A stretch of 64,000 nt of DNA from Methanocorpusculum sp. (lineage in GTDB: Archaea > Halobacteriota > Methanomicrobia > Methanomicrobiales > Methanocorpusculaceae), in NCBI GenBank assembly GCA_029987115.1, contig DALTWK010000007.1, positions 1-64,000 of the forward strand. The letters are read 5' to 3'. Shown in pieces: positions 35,301 to 43,942 of the stretch; within the stretch, counting starts at the first letter, position 1, and each line of letters begins with the position of its first letter. A program made the translations under genes and the position numbers. The notes below the pieces were generated by a model that worked only from the letters and a program-made list of their open reading frames with translations, made no database searches and was not told the origin of the DNA.

Positions 35301-37478
35301 TTTGCCGGGTCCGGATGTGACGGCGGTGCTGGTATTTCGGTTGCAGACGGTGCGAATGTTACGTCGATTGCGGTTTCTGGCGGTGTTACGGTGAAAGGCG
35401 GTAACGGTGCTGATGTTTCCGGTTCTGCTGCAAAAGCTGGTAACGGAGGGGAAGGAATTGATGCCGGAGATGAAGGCAGCAAAGTTGTTGTTACAGTGAA
35501 AGAGGAAGCCAAAGTGATTGGAGGAGACGGCGGGGCAGGAAGTAAGAATACCGATGATGAAGAATCTGAAGGTAACGGCGGCGCCGGAATTTCCGGAAAT
35601 GCCGATGTTGCGGTTGATGGCGGAACGGTAAAAGGCGGCAACGGCGGCAGCGGTGCTGCAGCATCGGGTAACGGCGATGGAGGTAACGGCGGTAACGGAG
35701 GAGCGGGTGCTGACGTGAGCGGTGACGTTACGGTTGAACAGAACGGTAAAGTTGAAGGAGGTAAAGGCGGAAACGGCGGATTATCTGAGAACGGTTCTGC
35801 CGGAGACGGAGGTAACGGAGGAGCTGGTGCCAAAGCTGAAGGAGATGTTACCGTGGAAGGTACTAAAACCGGCGATAACAAAGGAGGGTCGGTAACCGGC
35901 GGAGCAGGCGGAAAAGGCGGTAATGCGGCTGGTTCCGGTGATGCAGGTGACGGTGGAAACGGAGGTAACGGTGCTGAAACCGGCAACAATTCTAACATTG
36001 ATGTCAAGGATGACGGTAAGGTGACCGGAGGTAACGGTGGAGCAGGCGGAGATGCAACAGGCTCGACTGATTCCGGCATAGCTGGTGATGGTGGAGCAGG
36101 CGGAAACGGTACTGAGACTGGCTCTGGTTCGAAAGTTACTGTTGAAGATAATGGTGAGGTAACCGGCGGAGCAGGCGGAAAAGGCGGTAATGCAGCTGGT
36201 TCTGGTGATGCAGGTGACGGTGGAAACGGTGGAAATGGTGCGGGCGGAAGTGGTACGCTTGTGGTAAAAGGCGGTAACGTTTCCGGCGGTAACGGCGGGG
36301 ATGGAGGAACTGCGTCTGCGGGTAACGGTGGAGACGGTGGAGACGGCGGAAACGATGCCGGGTCCGATATCAGCGGTAACGTTTCCGGCGGAAAGCTGAA
36401 CGGCGGAAAAGGCGGAGCAGGCGGAACGTCGACGAGCGGTGAGCAGGGCAAGTCCGGTTCCGACGGCAAGGTGATGAACACTGGTTCTGGATCGTCATCC
36501 GGTTCATCGACAAGTTCGTTTACCGGAACTGCCTCTGCATCCGCTGACGGAACTGTTACGTTCAGCCGTTCCACTGTTGTCGATGCGGTGAAAGCCGAAG
36601 GCGCGACGGGTGCAAAACTTACTGCAAGTTCCGACAAGACGGAGAACGGCTGGTACGGATTCACATTATCCGTAAGCGGTTCTTCAAACGGCGGGGAAAT
36701 CTCCTACCAGGTTCCGCTGGATGTCATCGCACTGAAAGGCTACACGGAAAACGATGTCTCTCTGTATCACAAAGAAAGCGGCGAGTGGGTTGCTGTTCCG
36801 ACAACGCTGGTTACAACGGATGCAAAGTATGCATATTATGTATCCGATACGGATGAATTTGGTGCATTCTCCATCGGATTTGAAGAAGGTGCAGCAGAGC
36901 AGAAGACGTCGGAACCAACCGGAACTTATCAAGAGACGGATGCCGGTTTGGTGGAAGGCGTCGGATTTAGTGCTGACGGAATGAATGATGTTACGGTTAC
37001 GACGGAAGGACTTGATGCATACGAAGGAACTGTCTTCAAACTGGATTTAGGCGAGACCATGGGTATTCAGAACCTGAATGTGCTTGAAGCAGGCAGTACC
37101 GACGGCGTCGAGTTCTATGATGTGTTTGCGGTAACGCCGAAAACCGAATCAAATAAGGTCACTGAGATTTACTTCAAGGTCCCGCTTGATGATCTGAAGA
37201 ATGCTGGATACGGACTGTATGATGTTGCACTCTATCACGGGATTTCCGATACCAAGTGGATTCCGCTGGACACGTATCTGGTTGAAACGGATTCCGCGTA
37301 TGCTCACTACAAGGCTGTGACGGACGGTGCATCTCCGTTCGGCGTCCTGTTCGTGGAAAACGGAACCGTGAACGAAGTAACGCCGGTAACTCAGGAACCG
37401 GTAAAGACACCGGCTCCGATACTTGGTGTTCTCGCCGGACTTGGCGCAATTTGTGTTCTTCTGAAGAGAAGACACTAA
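29358..37478 (+). CDS. Giant secreted Gly-rich repeat surface protein (2706 residues)
   Basis: A signal peptide (GIAVIAVAALVLMCFVGAGA) is followed by six GLUG-type repeats (about residues 165-335; IGGLVGY, VGGLVGN and so on, with paired Cys). Five tandem modules begin near residues 561, 948, 1303, 1594 and 1889. Each starts with a strand-rich segment (GPLEIPDNWGTITLDLNGYT) and continues as a long GGNGG-rich stretch resembling beta-roll or PE-PGRS sequence. Modules three and four share almost identical DNA over about 535 bases. The C-terminus has two copies of a PGF-pre-PGF-like domain (about 2385-2520 and 2535-2680), then PAPILGVLAGLGAICVLL and a basic end, a sorting and membrane-anchor signal. 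It is probably an adhesin or S-layer-associated protein. It lies inside the provirus in the opposite orientation to the tail genes, so it is either cargo or host DNA captured by rearrangement. Confidence 0.85.
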   Translation: MKLEMKKGIAVIAVAALVLMCFVGAGAASGNVITKDTVVTDVYNSSGYTYSVYTISTPEGLERFRDLVNKDSLNFEGHGVKLKADIIDLSECDEWDYSIGYDSDHAFKGAFLGEDCTITGLRGSGEYMRGLFGYVYGDNVNTAATYYKGYIEKVTLANSTISSKSKNYIGGLVGYTKYAVIENCSAVNCSIGGTGGSIGGLVGGTSMSCRVTNCSAINCTVTSEGYNVGGLVGNGNCVELRSCYAKDCVVLSIGDNSNCAGGLVGYTITSKLYGCVASGCYVSSTLVGVGGLIGYASTYSVISGCLAEYCIMVTSDDKVGGLIGWASNMKFGKYACDWNGEGFGTGSSSVPCCVKYCLVVGNSESNIGPVIGYIYERSDGKDSVIYNNDAECTGTAIISGSDAAKEYGFTEGNCPGINVCSNSTSDVTYTKVGTVGYTISGLIPKDSSNSKWCGSSEIGYKGTEVESVSHGSFPVAFAVVDGVQGKGVVKGAEEEDEDYRYYLTCMVPYGGSVIITVDPAENYTPVAKNDVVGVSLSGNSLTLSDVKSMHNVEVDFVTYNKTVEEDGTIVLGLIADITGPLEIPDNWEKVRVELNGHKITGADGTVGAVNGQPGILITDGDVDKSGTLNLTIKGTGKVIGGNGADATATSAAGAGGNGISVDANASVVSVTMTGGVAVTAGNGGKGCAESSTVEDKNGANGGAGIAGTIETLSVENGSVNGGAGGAGADATENSVSGAGGNGGDGVDTIGSVGVGTSGSVTGGKGGDGGDGYSGDAVVSDDDVLKGANGGNGGYGIDTTGTVEAAGTVAAGDGGDGGDSGNGNAGNGGTGGNGIDTADASSIVGNVSTSGTVTAGKGGDGGDAIGSGNGGKGGDGGTGSKVVGSATTTITSGTLKGGKGGDGGNSYSGTVGSGGKGGGAAVPEASGSGAENGAAGNSGVSTAVLEPADKFKVILNESGYSIELKEDLVYNEGDLTGDSLIIPDNLGNVTLDLKGHKIVGANGTNGGSDEDKAGKPAIVFKHETDGTGTVLTITTSVANEDCKIQGGNGLENSGADGGEGISVPDVAVGVKITVGNVPVYGGSGAAGSDSCGGNGGVGIAGNAAVTVQNGQVTGGNGGDGSAGDVGGCGGDSVNVKGNVTVDADGDVIGGNGGAGGDSTEGSAGAGGDGGAGVSTKGTVISSGDIAGGNGGKGGNATGTGSSDNGGAGGAGGVGVDADDAVTITDGTVTGGNGNDGGTSAAGSAGDGGKGGNGSESEVSTTVNGGTLKGGNGGNTSGTTAGKGGKSAVPAVQPDYTGTVTDGKDGFIVKGDGDGGIIMTLTGNIAGPLEIPDNKGTITLDLNGFTITGANGDDDNNDGQPGILITDGVDGTAGTLVLTIKGPGSVLGGNGADATATSAAGAGGNGISVDANASVVSVTMTGGVTVAAGKGGKGLSGQNPNGAAGGAGISGAVSEVTVKDGTVTGGNGGNGADATGTATSGIGGAGGNGIGISGSSTSVTITAGCVSGGNGGNGGAYETGGEGGAGGAGGAGGNGSSCTSTTVNGGTLKGGNGGNTYGSSVGNAGLSADPAVQSGYTGTVTDGKDGVKLPNPQPAGKFTVEEDGNDGFILKLTDNIAGPLEIPDNWGTITLDLNGYTITGANGEGDNKDGLPGILITDGVEGTAGTLALTIKGPGHVFGGDGADATATSAAGAGGNGISVEDGASAVSVTLDSGVTVKAGKGGNGYAGSTAENGENGAAGGAGISGAVSEVTVKDGTVTGGNGGNGADATGTATSGIGGAGGNGIGISGSSTSVTITAGCVSGGNGGNGGAYETGGEGGAGGAGGAGGNGSSCTSTTVNGGTLKGGNGGNTYGSSVGNAGLSADPAVQSGYTGTVTDGKDGVKLPNPQPAGKFTVEEDGNDGFILKLTDNVTGPLDIPDDWGTITLDLNGYTITGADGTDTTSENGAGSPGIVVTSGDGSESLKLTVTDNSTGTKGSVIGGIAFAGSGCDGGAGISVADGANVTSIAVSGGVTVKGGNGADVSGSAAKAGNGGEGIDAGDEGSKVVVTVKEEAKVIGGDGGAGSKNTDDEESEGNGGAGISGNADVAVDGGTVKGGNGGSGAAASGNGDGGNGGNGGAGADVSGDVTVEQNGKVEGGKGGNGGLSENGSAGDGGNGGAGAKAEGDVTVEGTKTGDNKGGSVTGGAGGKGGNAAGSGDAGDGGNGGNGAETGNNSNIDVKDDGKVTGGNGGAGGDATGSTDSGIAGDGGAGGNGTETGSGSKVTVEDNGEVTGGAGGKGGNAAGSGDAGDGGNGGNGAGGSGTLVVKGGNVSGGNGGDGGTASAGNGGDGGDGGNDAGSDISGNVSGGKLNGGKGGAGGTSTSGEQGKSGSDGKVMNTGSGSSSGSSTSSFTGTASASADGTVTFSRSTVVDAVKAEGATGAKLTASSDKTENGWYGFTLSVSGSSNGGEISYQVPLDVIALKGYTENDVSLYHKESGEWVAVPTTLVTTDAKYAYYVSDTDEFGAFSIGFEEGAAEQKTSEPTGTYQETDAGLVEGVGFSADGMNDVTVTTEGLDAYEGTVFKLDLGETMGIQNLNVLEAGSTDGVEFYDVFAVTPKTESNKVTEIYFKVPLDDLKNAGYGLYDVALYHGISDTKWIPLDTYLVETDSAYAHYKAVTDGASPFGVLFVENGTVNEVTPVTQEPVKTPAPILGVLAGLGAICVLLKRRH
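33671..35092 (+). repeat. Near-identical 885-base tandem module in the surface protein gene
   Basis: Sequence 33671 to about 34207 recurs at 34556 to about 35092 with only a few changes; the offset is 885 bases (295 codons), so the frame is kept. The intervening part of each module is similar but diverged. This points to recent unequal crossing-over or gene conversion and to length variation of the protein. Confidence 0.85.
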
Positions 37479-37494
37479 AAACACTCATCTTTTT

Positions 37495-37650
37495 TCACGC
37501 TGTTTCTCTCAAGTATCTGATGTACCTGACCACTGCAGCATACTCTTTCGGCACACCGTTTTTCTTCCAGGACATCAGCAAATCCGGTCATGAAGCCGAG
37601 TCTGACGTTCGGGATTTCGTGGGTGATGGTTTGCTGCAGGAGAGGATGTA
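37495..37650 (-). pseudogene. Second fusion remnant: tail protein N-terminus joined to the 87-residue gene
   Basis: On the minus strand, after an orphan tail promoter, the frame reads TITHEIPNVRLGFMTGF, matching the tail N-terminus. It then switches to ADVLEE, and after a small deletion continues in another frame as NGVPKEYAAVVRYIRYLRET before a stop at 37495, which is the C-terminus of the 87-residue protein. Its 3' end lies 16 bases from the convergent stop of the giant surface protein. The breakpoints differ from those of the fusion at 570-1158. Confidence 0.75.
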
Positions 37651-37659
37651 CCAATGGAG

Positions 37660-37704
37660 GTTTGTTTATATGGGGTTGTCAGTGGGTGGTTTTTTGGGGT
37701 TGTC
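37660..37704 (-). promoter_or_regulatory. Orphan tail promoter with direct repeats (copy 3)
   Basis: CCCCATATAAACAAACCTCC is conserved with the promoter near 28740, including GACAACCCC at 37672-37680 and 37696-37704 (24 bases apart). Similarity to the copy at 28700-28833 continues to about 37757. It now drives only the short fusion remnant. Confidence 0.55.
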
Positions 37705-37757
37705 AATGAGTGGGAAGCTTTACAGCAAATTCGGGACGGTGTCAGAATAGGGGGTTT

Positions 37758-38374
37758 GGAGGTGGTATGGAAGATGGCGGTTGATGTGATTCGGGGGTGA
37801 TGAAAAATCTTGGCGGGTTATTGATGAGTATGAGAGATGGAGAGAAGGGAGATGTGATACTATAGTGAGTGTATGTGACGTAACGTAGACTTTATGTCAC
37901 AACAAAACAAAATAGAAAATATACCTGCAGGGACGAGATTCGGTCGAGTGATACCTTGTTACAAAAGGTCTGATTTTTGCGACTGATTGGGGTGTGCCAG
38001 ATATCGACAGTCGGGAGAATTGCGGTTCCCCGGCCGGTAATTGACAATCGATTGTCTCCGGAGCTGCTGAATCGGTGATGATGACAGCGGCTGAAAATAA
38101 AAAAAGGGAAACATGTTGTTACTGAAGGATTGAATCTGTCTGAAGATGATTCGCTGTGTGAGTATGATAGGACGGGATGGAATTCTTACGCAGTTTATTG
38201 CAGGATATGATTTGGATGATGTTCCCGGACGCGGGAAGGATATCTGAAGAAGAGTGTTCTGCAGAGGAAGAATGAAAAGACGAACATGAGAAGCTGACTG
38301 AATGCGCGAAGCTGTTGAAGAAAAATTTGGAAAAGAATCCTGATCTGCCCGTGAGGCGGGTCAAGAGGAGAACT
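37758..38374. other. Gene-free leader of the second giant surface protein
   Basis: No gene is supported; short frames (for example 33 codons near 38144) look like chance or decay. TGTGAC (37874-37879) and GTCACA (37896-37901) form a short inverted repeat. The 3' end carries the ribosome-binding site GAGGAG (38365-38370) that fixes the start of the next gene. Confidence 0.4.
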
Positions 38375-41300
38375 ATGAAAAAGATAAACATGAACACGAA
38401 GAAGATTCTGGGCGTTATTGCTGTACTTATGGTTCTGACGGTTGTGTGTGTCGGTGCGGCAGGAGCGGCGAAAGTAACGGAAATAAGCATCGATAAAGAT
38501 TATACGTTGTATACTGGGGCTAATTATGTTGATAGCGAAGTGCTTAGTATTCATGTAATGACTGATACAGCGCCAGAAGCTACGAATTCATTTAAAGTTT
38601 CGTTGATGTATTTGGGTCATACATTTATGGCAAAAGATACTAGTCAGGGAAAAGCTGAGGTGGAGGTTGAATCAACGGATGGTACGAACTATGTTTTAAA
38701 AGTTGCCTATAGTGCTTTATGTAATTATGGTACAGCGAATGCATCTGAAGTGATAGTTAGGGTTGATAATATGGTTACGTATCAGGTTGAGGTAAGATCA
38801 ACAAATAAAGTAACTATAGCAGAAGGTGAACCACCGGTGGGGGGTGTCGCTCGGATTGGCAACCAGGGATATGATACGCTGCAGGGTGCTATTAATGCTG
38901 TTGCTGACGGCGAGACGATTATACTACAGGAGGATGTTGAGCTTACCTCCTATATTCATCTGGACAAGGCTGGAACCTATGTGATTGACGGTGGAAATCA
39001 TAAGGTTGTGCAGTCGGCGAAATATGCTGACGCGAACCCATGTGATGTGTTTAAGTTTGGTGATAGTGGTAATAGTATTACTACGGAAAATTGTAACATT
39101 ACCCTGAAGGATATTACTATCAAAGGTTTCGGTCAGTATGTTGGCAGTGGACAAACTGAAATCGGTGGAGAAGGTGTTAAGTCATGGGGTAATGGTATTG
39201 TACAGTGCCTGAACTGCACGATGACACTCCAGAATGTGACCTTTGAGAATAACAAGAACTATTATTCTGGTGGTTCTCCGGGATCTGTTATTAAGAGTGC
39301 AGGGTGTCTGCTGACCGTTGACGGCTGTACCTTTAAATCGAACAGTACGGATCAGGATTTCCTTCAGCTTGACTGCGAATCATCCGGCAATACTGCGCAC
39401 AGTGTGATTAAGAACACGGTGTTTGATGGTAACAACTTCACTGGTGCATGCCTGCTTAATATTTGCGGCACTGAAGGTAATACTCAGACTGTTGGGTCTG
39501 CTGTCACCGTGCAGAATTGTAAGTTCAAAGGAAACAATGGTGGTTCCAATTCATCATGTCAGGCAATCATCTATGAAAACAAGGCAGCGGCTACGATTAA
39601 AGACTGTACTTTTGATGGTAACACTCTGACAAGTACGGGGTCAAAGCTGACACTGATTCGTGCGAAAGGAACGGTTACAATTACCGACAACCTCTTTACC
39701 GGAAATACGCTGACCTTTAATCCGAGTTCCACATATCCGGCATCGTCTGCGATGATTCTTGACAAGGAAAACATTGCTGTAACGAATGATGTTGTTACCG
39801 GAAATGTGTTCATGGATAATAATCATGTGAGCGGGGATGATGCAAGCAAGTTGAAGGGCGGAGATGTCAGTATCTATGTTAAAGGTGTTACTGCAGATTT
39901 AAGCGGAAATTACTGGGGAACCGGTTCGGATAATGGTAGAACATTATGGATTAAAAAAGGGTTCGATGTCTATAATGATGGTGGTGCGGTAACAGCTTCT
40001 ACATACTGTGGTTCATGGTCACAGAAGACGGCGGAAGATGAGAAGTATGGTGTTACGGTAACCGACGAGGTATCTGATGCAAAGATTGGTGATACACCAT
40101 ATGCAAATCTGGCGGATGCGATTGATGCGGTTCCTGCAGACAACACTGTGGCTACACCGTACGAAATTGATATTCTCAGGGATATCACATTAAACGATAG
40201 CAGTGAGAGATTTACGGTTAACGCGGGCGGTGTCACGATAGATGGTAATGGTCATACTATCGGGGTTACCAAGAATTATCAAATGTATTCTCAAAATTTA
40301 GGTGACGGTCTTGTAACGTTGTATGGTGATGATGATGTTTTAAAGAATGTTGTTCTTAGTGACGGGGGTTATGGCAGAACATATGTTTTGAGTAATTCAA
40401 GCTGTAAGAGAGTAGTATACGATAACGTTGAATTTAATGCCATGTGGTTTGGGTATAGGTATGGATATTTGAGTGAGAGTGCTACTTTTAATAACTGCAG
40501 GATTAATGTAGGTGGGAATTCAATCCATTTTGATGGGGCCAATACGGTTCATGATGTCCTGACTGTAAGTAATTGTTCAATTAAAGGAATTGTAGCATTA
40601 CCAGGCACTCTCGAAAGCACAATTATAACAAATTGTGATTTTAGTGCACTTGGAAATGAAAGTTATTGGCACATGGCTGGTATAGCTTCGTATGGGGCGA
40701 ATATGGTGATTACCAACTGCAATTTTGATTCAGTTTGCTATTGCGGTTCGGGTAATTCTGGTGTTCTTTTTTCGGGTTACCCTGGTATAATAGAATTTGA
40801 TAACTGTGCTGTTGTCGAAAGTTTTGATCCGTTAATTGTAGATAATTCGTATACGATTACTGATATTGTGTCTGGTAATGGTACTGATTGTGTTTATATG
40901 TTTGATGTTGAAACTGTGGATGTTGACAGTCAAAAGAAATGTATTGGTGGCGTGTTGCTTGGTGGTACAAAAGACGTTTTGAAAAATCATGTAGCTCCTG
41001 GATATATGTTGAAAGAAATCAGGACGGGAGTTGAAGGAAGACCAAATCAGTATGAGGTTGTTTCCGGATACAAAGCGATTGCGGCTGAATATTCGTACGA
41101 CGGAACTGTGAGCACGCCGGCATTAAGTACTGAGGGTGGTTGTGTTGCTGGCGGAAGTACGTCGAATCCGACGTATTTCTACAGTACGTCTGCAAACGGT
41201 AAAGGTAGTCCGTGGAACGATCTTGCCGGAAAAACTCTTAATGCAGGATCCTACTATGTTTATGCAACTTATGATATTGGTGGAAAGGCGGGTGTAGAAA

Positions 41301-43384
41301 GCCAGCGTTCGACGTTTTCGGTAGCGAAGGCAGATCAGAATGAACCGGGTATCACGGTGGATGCATATGACGGTTACATTTCTGTAACTGTCGGAGACAG
41401 CTCTACAGTCAAAAACTATGAATATGCGTATAACGTAGGAAGTTCTCTTGCGTCGTCACCTACATGGATACCAGTTAACGGAAATACATTTGAGATTACC
41501 GGACTGAAGGCATCGACTACGTATACCGTTGGTGTCAAAGCAAAAGAGAGTGTCAATTATAACGCATCTTCTGCGAGCACGACTACTGTTACAACTAAAT
41601 CTGTGTTTTCTGTAACGTACAATGCAAACGGCGGTATCGGCGGAACTACGCAGAACTCGGTGAATGGAAAGGTAAATCTGAAGTCGACCAGTATTGTTTC
41701 ACGTGAAGGATACACGGTTTCAGAGAAATGGTACACTGCTGCAGAAGGAGGAACTGAAGTTTCAAGCCCTGTAGAAGAGGGTATGACTGTATATGCTCAC
41801 TGGACCGGAAACGAGTACACGATTACATTCAACAATGACGGTACAGTCACCACACAGAAACTCAATTATGGTAGTGAAGCAACGGCACTTACTGCAGTAA
41901 CTCAGAAGGATAATTACTCGTTTGCCGGATGGGCCACCACGCAGAACGGAACTGTAGTTTATGCGGATAAGCAGGAAGTTCAGGATCTCGGAGATATTAC
42001 GCTCTATGCGGTATGGGTTGAAAGTGAAAAGACGTATGCGATTAAAGCGAACGTTGCTAACTCTTCTGGAACCGTGAAGATTAAGCTGATGAAAGGTTCT
42101 GCGACGATTATGGATTATGTGGACTATACCGATGCAGAAACGAATCTTTTCAGTGGTATCACGAGTGGATTATACAACCTGGTTGCAGTTGATAATGGTG
42201 GAAACGGCAAGACTGTTACGGTATCATTTGAGCTTACCGAAGCCAAGACAGTTGACGTAACATTCCCGGCCTCCGCTGTAAACTCCAAGGTCGAAGTTAA
42301 GACTGCTAACAACACACCGGCAGTTGTCGTCGGTGAACTTGACAAGGAAGCTGAAGCAAAAGCTGAGACTGGAAGTACGGTTACCATTACGCTAACCGTT
42401 GAAGCAAAGGTTGAAGCTGAAGTCGCTGAGTCTGCCAAAAGCGAGGAGAAGAATGTTCAGGTTGCAATCGAAGCAATTAAGGTTGAGGATGCGGTGACGC
42501 AACAGTCCGATGTAATTGAGTATCTCGAAGTCACTGTTACGAAGAAAGTTAACGAAACTAACCCAGTGACACTTGCAGAGACAAGCAATGTCATTGAACT
42601 GGTTATTCCGTTCGACATGACCAACAAGACAAATATTGTTGTTTACCGCAACCACGATGGAAAAGTGGAACAACTTGAAGAGTTGAAGACGAAACCAACT
42701 GGTGCTTATGACGACGGAAAATACTTCGTTGGCGAAGGTTTGATTTACGTTTACGCCCAGAAGTTCTCGACCTATGCAGTTGGATACAAGGATTCTACAA
42801 AACCAGTTGCATCTTCTTCCGGTTCCACCGTCACATCCTTCATCGGTGACTACTCCGGAAACAACACATTCGACTTCTCCAGAGCGACAGTTGTCACTGC
42901 AATCCAGCTCGTTGAAGGATCTGACATCACCAAATCCGTCAGATACACACCAACCTCTGCAAAATCAGGTGCATGGTATGCCTTCACTGTTGATGCAGCA
43001 GGATATGCGGCAAACTCCAATGGTCTTGGACATATCTGGTTCCAGATTCCGTTAGATGTCCTCGAAACCAAGAATGTCACCGAGATGCAGGCAGTTCTCG
43101 ACCAGGCAAACGTAACCTACTTCCTGAACAAGGACAACAGATATGCCTACTATGAAGCTGACATCACGTCTGTCGACGGAACATTCACCATCAGCTTCGA
43201 TGGAACTGCACAGGTGAAGAAGACAGAAGAGAGTCCTGTAGTTTCTGAAGAACCTGTTGTTACTCCGGTTGAACCGGTAACACCGGTAACACCTGTTGCA
43301 CAGGCAGCGACACCGATGCCGATTTTCGGTATTCTGGCTGGTCTTGGCGCGGTTTGTGTTCTTCTGAAAACAAGAAGAGACTAA
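38375..43384 (+). CDS. Giant secreted beta-helix/InlB-repeat surface protein (1669 residues)
   Basis: The start is set at 38375 because GAGGAG precedes it by four bases and a good signal peptide follows (KKILGVIAVLMVLTVVCVGA). Two right-handed beta-helix regions (about 100-540 and 560-880) have NCTMTLQNVTF-like turns. A fibronectin III-like domain (about 985-1070, ITGLKASTTYTVGVKA) and two InlB/Listeria-Bacteroides repeats (about 1077-1212, FSVTYNANGGIGG and FAGWATTQNGTVVYADK) follow, then a PGF-pre-PGF-like domain (about 1487-1610). The end, PMPIFGILAGLGAVCVLL plus TRRD, is the same anchor type as in the other giant protein. Probably cell-surface adhesion; like its neighbour it sits within the provirus. 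Confidence 0.85.
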   Translation: MKKINMNTKKILGVIAVLMVLTVVCVGAAGAAKVTEISIDKDYTLYTGANYVDSEVLSIHVMTDTAPEATNSFKVSLMYLGHTFMAKDTSQGKAEVEVESTDGTNYVLKVAYSALCNYGTANASEVIVRVDNMVTYQVEVRSTNKVTIAEGEPPVGGVARIGNQGYDTLQGAINAVADGETIILQEDVELTSYIHLDKAGTYVIDGGNHKVVQSAKYADANPCDVFKFGDSGNSITTENCNITLKDITIKGFGQYVGSGQTEIGGEGVKSWGNGIVQCLNCTMTLQNVTFENNKNYYSGGSPGSVIKSAGCLLTVDGCTFKSNSTDQDFLQLDCESSGNTAHSVIKNTVFDGNNFTGACLLNICGTEGNTQTVGSAVTVQNCKFKGNNGGSNSSCQAIIYENKAAATIKDCTFDGNTLTSTGSKLTLIRAKGTVTITDNLFTGNTLTFNPSSTYPASSAMILDKENIAVTNDVVTGNVFMDNNHVSGDDASKLKGGDVSIYVKGVTADLSGNYWGTGSDNGRTLWIKKGFDVYNDGGAVTASTYCGSWSQKTAEDEKYGVTVTDEVSDAKIGDTPYANLADAIDAVPADNTVATPYEIDILRDITLNDSSERFTVNAGGVTIDGNGHTIGVTKNYQMYSQNLGDGLVTLYGDDDVLKNVVLSDGGYGRTYVLSNSSCKRVVYDNVEFNAMWFGYRYGYLSESATFNNCRINVGGNSIHFDGANTVHDVLTVSNCSIKGIVALPGTLESTIITNCDFSALGNESYWHMAGIASYGANMVITNCNFDSVCYCGSGNSGVLFSGYPGIIEFDNCAVVESFDPLIVDNSYTITDIVSGNGTDCVYMFDVETVDVDSQKKCIGGVLLGGTKDVLKNHVAPGYMLKEIRTGVEGRPNQYEVVSGYKAIAAEYSYDGTVSTPALSTEGGCVAGGSTSNPTYFYSTSANGKGSPWNDLAGKTLNAGSYYVYATYDIGGKAGVESQRSTFSVAKADQNEPGITVDAYDGYISVTVGDSSTVKNYEYAYNVGSSLASSPTWIPVNGNTFEITGLKASTTYTVGVKAKESVNYNASSASTTTVTTKSVFSVTYNANGGIGGTTQNSVNGKVNLKSTSIVSREGYTVSEKWYTAAEGGTEVSSPVEEGMTVYAHWTGNEYTITFNNDGTVTTQKLNYGSEATALTAVTQKDNYSFAGWATTQNGTVVYADKQEVQDLGDITLYAVWVESEKTYAIKANVANSSGTVKIKLMKGSATIMDYVDYTDAETNLFSGITSGLYNLVAVDNGGNGKTVTVSFELTEAKTVDVTFPASAVNSKVEVKTANNTPAVVVGELDKEAEAKAETGSTVTITLTVEAKVEAEVAESAKSEEKNVQVAIEAIKVEDAVTQQSDVIEYLEVTVTKKVNETNPVTLAETSNVIELVIPFDMTNKTNIVVYRNHDGKVEQLEELKTKPTGAYDDGKYFVGEGLIYVYAQKFSTYAVGYKDSTKPVASSSGSTVTSFIGDYSGNNTFDFSRATVVTAIQLVEGSDITKSVRYTPTSAKSGAWYAFTVDAAGYAANSNGLGHIWFQIPLDVLETKNVTEMQAVLDQANVTYFLNKDNRYAYYEADITSVDGTFTISFDGTAQVKKTEESPVVSEEPVVTPVEPVTPVTPVAQAATPMPIFGILAGLGAVCVLLKTRRD

Positions 43385-43410
43385 CCCCTTCTTTTTTACG
43401 GTGATTAAGG

Positions 43411-43665
43411 ATGACTGAAAGAAAGGATACAGGAAGGCCGGGCAAGAAACGGATTACCTTCTATGTTGATGCGCATACGGACGCTGTTCTGCAGAAGCAT
43501 ATGGAGGAAACGGGTGAGACGAATGTTACCGCGATGATTTGCCGGATGATTCGTGCGTATGGTGGAGAGAGTTCTGCTGGTGCCGTGAAGAAAAGAGACG
43601 ATCTCGAAGAACGGGTAAAGTTTGTTGAAGCTGTTTGCCGGAAACTGCTGATGGAGAAGGATTAA
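43411..43665 (+). CDS. Ribbon-helix-helix protein, 84 residues
   Basis: The start at 43411 follows GGTGA (43401-43405). The N-terminus GRPGKKRITFYVDAHTDAVL and the following helix NVTAMICRMIRAYGG fit a CopG-like DNA-binding domain, with a C-terminal helical tail (DLEERVKFVEAVCRKLLMEK). It follows the surface protein by 26 bases in the same direction and could regulate it or itself. It converges with the 87-residue viral gene. Confidence 0.65.
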   Translation: MTERKDTGRPGKKRITFYVDAHTDAVLQKHMEETGETNVTAMICRMIRAYGGESSAGAVKKRDDLEERVKFVEAVCRKLLMEKD

Positions 43666-43677
43666 ATTTTCTGTTTT

Positions 43678-43941
43678 TCACGCTGTTTCTCTCAGATACC
43701 GAATATACCTGACCACTGCAGCATACTCTTTCGGCACACCGTTTTCTGAAAGATACTCTTCTAAGACATCAGCCACGAACAGTTCTTTGCTGCCGGCAAT
43801 CCGTTTCTGGAACATGTTGATCTGGCGGGGAGTGCATCCTTCCATGCCGGGGAGAAGAGCAATCGCTGAAGAAAACTTTTCTTTGTTTTGCAGAATGATT
43901 TCCTTCTGTTTCAGTGTCAGCGGTGCAGCTCCCCGTGTCAT
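43678..43941 (-). CDS. Conserved viral 87-residue protein of unknown function
   Basis: The helical product carries LTLKQKEIILQNKEKFSSAI, GMEGCTPRQINMFQKR and VRYIRYLRETA. It starts one base after the tape-measure stop, so it belongs to the tail operon. Two deleted copies occur at about 912-1158 and 37495-37595, each fused behind a tail N-terminus. No family is recognised; position suggests a tail accessory protein. Confidence 0.65.
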   Translation of the reverse strand: MTRGAAPLTLKQKEIILQNKEKFSSAIALLPGMEGCTPRQINMFQKRIAGSKELFVADVLEEYLSENGVPKEYAAVVRYIRYLRETA

Positions 43942-43942
43942 G

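Noticed and set aside
31200..36470. Regular short repeats suggesting a CRISPR array
   Set aside because: The repeats are codon-periodic, in frame and lack unique spacers; they encode GGNGG protein repeats. No cas gene is present in the window.
34961..36664. 567-codon Pro-rich frame on the minus strand
   Set aside because: It is an antisense product of the same Gly-rich repeats, with no start signal or domain.
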